Assembly (NCBI GenBank): GCA_029213195.1
Contig: JARGNI010000022.1
Location: 1-35,562 of the forward strand
DNA length: 35,562 nt
Reading direction: 5' to 3'
Origin: Verrucomicrobiales bacterium
Lineage (GTDB): Bacteria > Verrucomicrobiota > Verrucomicrobiia > Verrucomicrobiales > DEV007
Under the pieces are notes generated by a model, which did not search any database, was not told the DNA's origin, and was given only the letters and a program-made list of their open reading frames with translations. Below, piece by piece: positions 34,239 to 35,562 of the stretch. The position numbers and the translations under genes are program-made. Position 1 is the first letter of the stretch. Each line of letters begins with the position of its first letter.

Positions 34239-35357
34239 TCACCAAGCCGGATTCAAGTTCCATTTGTCCGCGAGCGGTTGAAGCTCAGGACGCATCGGCC
34301 AGTGATCGGGTTGAGGATCGATGCCTTCGTAGCGAGTGCTGGCCCCCTTGAGAGGCATGCAGCCTTCGTTGTTTCCGATCTCGCGGATCGTCTCGATCTC
34401 TTCGTTCGTCAGGGTGACATCCGGGAGAGCAGCAAACTCGGCGATCTTTTCCTCAACGGGACGGGCGTCGTCGCCGGCTTCCTGGATAAAGGTCGGACCG
34501 ACGGAAACGACCGGCTTCTGGCTGAGATCCCAGACACAGGCAAGCTGGAGCATGGTCAATCCATACTTCTCGGCGATCGGACGCATTTTCTCGAGCTTCT
34601 CGTTTCCATGCTCGATCCAACCCTCTGGACGGTAGGTCCGGTGATCGCCATCCTTGAAGTAATGACCCGGCTTCACATCGTCGTGAAAGATGCCGCCAAA
34701 GTCGACGACCCGAGCGAGGATATCGATATCGAACTCCTGCGCGATCGGCAGAACATAACGTCCCGGCCAGGGCTCCATGGGATTCAGGATGATCATCGCG
34801 GAGTCGATCTCCTCGTGGAAATTCTCCATGCAGTAGGCCATATCGATAGCAAATCCGTTGGCAGGACCCGGAGCGATTCCAGTCGTCTCAGCGAGCCCTT
34901 TTTCCCGGAGAGTAGCGATCGCGGACCAGACCTCGGGACTGGAATAACCAATCGAATCGGGATTGTGCAGCATCACGATATCGAAGTGATCCGTTCCGCA
35001 GCGCTCCGCACATTGCTTCGTGGCGCGCTCGAGATACTCCTCGTAGCCATCCGGGCCTCGAAGTTCGGGATTGGTGAAGCGAGCATACCCCTTGGCGCCG
35101 TTTCTCTGCCCGTCATAGATGTCGTGCCCGATCATCGCGGCGAGGCAATAGGTATCGCGATCGATGCCTTCGAGTGCCTTGCCGAGCAGCTCGTCGCCTT
35201 TTCCGACGCCATAGACATCCGAAGTGAGAAAGGTGCGAACCCCCTCGTCGTAGGCTTTTCGCGCCAGGTTGATCCAGCGATCCTCCTCGAGGCGCTGTCC
35301 AAAGTGCATAAACCGTCCGCCGCTCCAGGAGCCAAATGCTGTTTTCGTGAGATCCAT
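34239..35357 (-). CDS. Aldo/keto reductase-like protein with altered active site
   Basis: A 372-residue protein of the aldo/keto reductase superfamily: SDVYGVGKGDELLGKAL, DIVMLHNPDS and VWSAIATLREKGLAETTGIA follow the order of that fold. The usual tetrad (Asp-Tyr-Lys-His) is only partly kept. The Tyr (in DVYG) and His (in MLHNPDS) are present; the Asp of the FDTA position is Leu (FLTS) and the Lys of the TK position is Met (AAMIGHD). The C-terminal half carries family-type helices. Whether it still reduces carbonyls is uncertain. It is the most upstream gene of the minus-strand cluster with FolE2. Confidence 0.85.
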   Translation of the reverse strand: MDLTKTAFGSWSGGRFMHFGQRLEEDRWINLARKAYDEGVRTFLTSDVYGVGKGDELLGKALEGIDRDTYCLAAMIGHDIYDGQRNGAKGYARFTNPELRGPDGYEEYLERATKQCAERCGTDHFDIVMLHNPDSIGYSSPEVWSAIATLREKGLAETTGIAPGPANGFAIDMAYCMENFHEEIDSAMIILNPMEPWPGRYVLPIAQEFDIDILARVVDFGGIFHDDVKPGHYFKDGDHRTYRPEGWIEHGNEKLEKMRPIAEKYGLTMLQLACVWDLSQKPVVSVGPTFIQEAGDDARPVEEKIAEFAALPDVTLTNEEIETIREIGNNEGCMPLKGASTRYEGIDPQPDHWPMRPELQPLADKWNLNPAW

Positions 35358-35515
35358 GGTCTACTGATCGGCAAGATTGGACTCCCCGTCAAGAGGCGCA
35401 CCCCACTATGATTCTGGAACCCCTGCGGTTGGTCGCCTGACCTCCGCATCCTCATCCTCATCCCAACTCTTCTGGTATAGGCCTGCCCAGCCACCCAAGT
35501 GAGGGAGATGAGGAT

Positions 35516-35562
35516 TAAGAGTAAGAGTAAGAGTAAGAGTAAGAGTAAGAGTAAGAGTAAGA
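35516..35562. repeat. Hexanucleotide repeat at the right edge
   Basis: TAAGAG repeats perfectly about 7.8 times to the window end, in the same direction, so its true length is unknown. It is preceded by short near-repeats (CTCATC and GAGGATG types) at 35440-35515. Confidence 0.95.

Overview
The window reads as a bacterial chromosome segment, most likely from the Planctomycetota-Verrucomicrobiota group; I favour Verrucomicrobiota. The argument rests on gene content: four formylglycine sulfatases, a pair of DUF1587/1592/1588/1585 cytochrome-type and DUF1552 Tat proteins, a GMC oxidoreductase with a gluconate-dehydrogenase subunit-3 partner, many short exported proteins, and few Shine-Dalgarno sites. 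This lineage call is an inference from family distribution and not from a marker gene. No rRNA, tRNA, CRISPR array, phage or transposase gene was found. Both edges lie in tandem repeats (a 126-bp unit at the left, a hexanucleotide at the right), so the window may be a whole contig that broke at repeats.

Layout. 1-237: two copies of a 126-bp repeat carrying paired hairpins. 321-2648: small subunit plus GMC oxidoreductase. 2681-3322 (minus): DUF697/SHOCT-like protein. 3491-6083: sulfatase, HD-domain protein, small OB-fold-like lipoprotein. 6108-7125: [2Fe-2S] ferredoxin-like protein and a proline-tailed membrane protein. 7228-10164: sulfatase (minus), exported protein and META-like lipoprotein (plus). 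10179-14827 (minus): three-gene operon of haem c/DUF1592 protein, DUF1552 protein and SGNH-like protein. 14990-18471: L,D-transpeptidase (minus), lactonase beta-propeller and sulfatase (plus). 18763-21339: PP2C phosphatase, STN-like small protein, and a DUF2089 regulator coupled to a membrane protein behind an unusually AT-rich leader. 21346-24689: divergent oxyR-katG pair. 25157-29877: membrane/TPR protein, SASA esterase, monooxygenase, sulfatase, CelD-like acetyltransferase. 30046-31675: divergent SDR/TetR pair. 31666-35357 (minus): a broken small gene, a frameshifted coiled-coil/RCC1-like protein, FolE2, and an aldo/keto reductase-like protein.

How the genes fit together. Sulfatases, a carbohydrate esterase, a sugar-type oxidoreductase and a lactonase suggest breakdown of sulfated, acetylated polysaccharide, mostly outside the cytoplasm. 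The OxyR-type regulator (both redox cysteines kept) beside a catalase-peroxidase with an apparent signal peptide suggests an inducible, exported peroxide defence.

The most unusual structure is not a gene. Three intergenic sites carry pairs of short hairpins, mostly 8-bp stem, 4-nt loop, 8-bp stem. They fall into sequence families whose outer arms are conserved and whose inner stem pairs co-vary. This resembles REP/BIME-type elements, but no RAYT transposase is in the window. Three places also look like single-nucleotide frameshifts (near 25064, 31821 and 32034-32040), which may be assembly errors or real decay.
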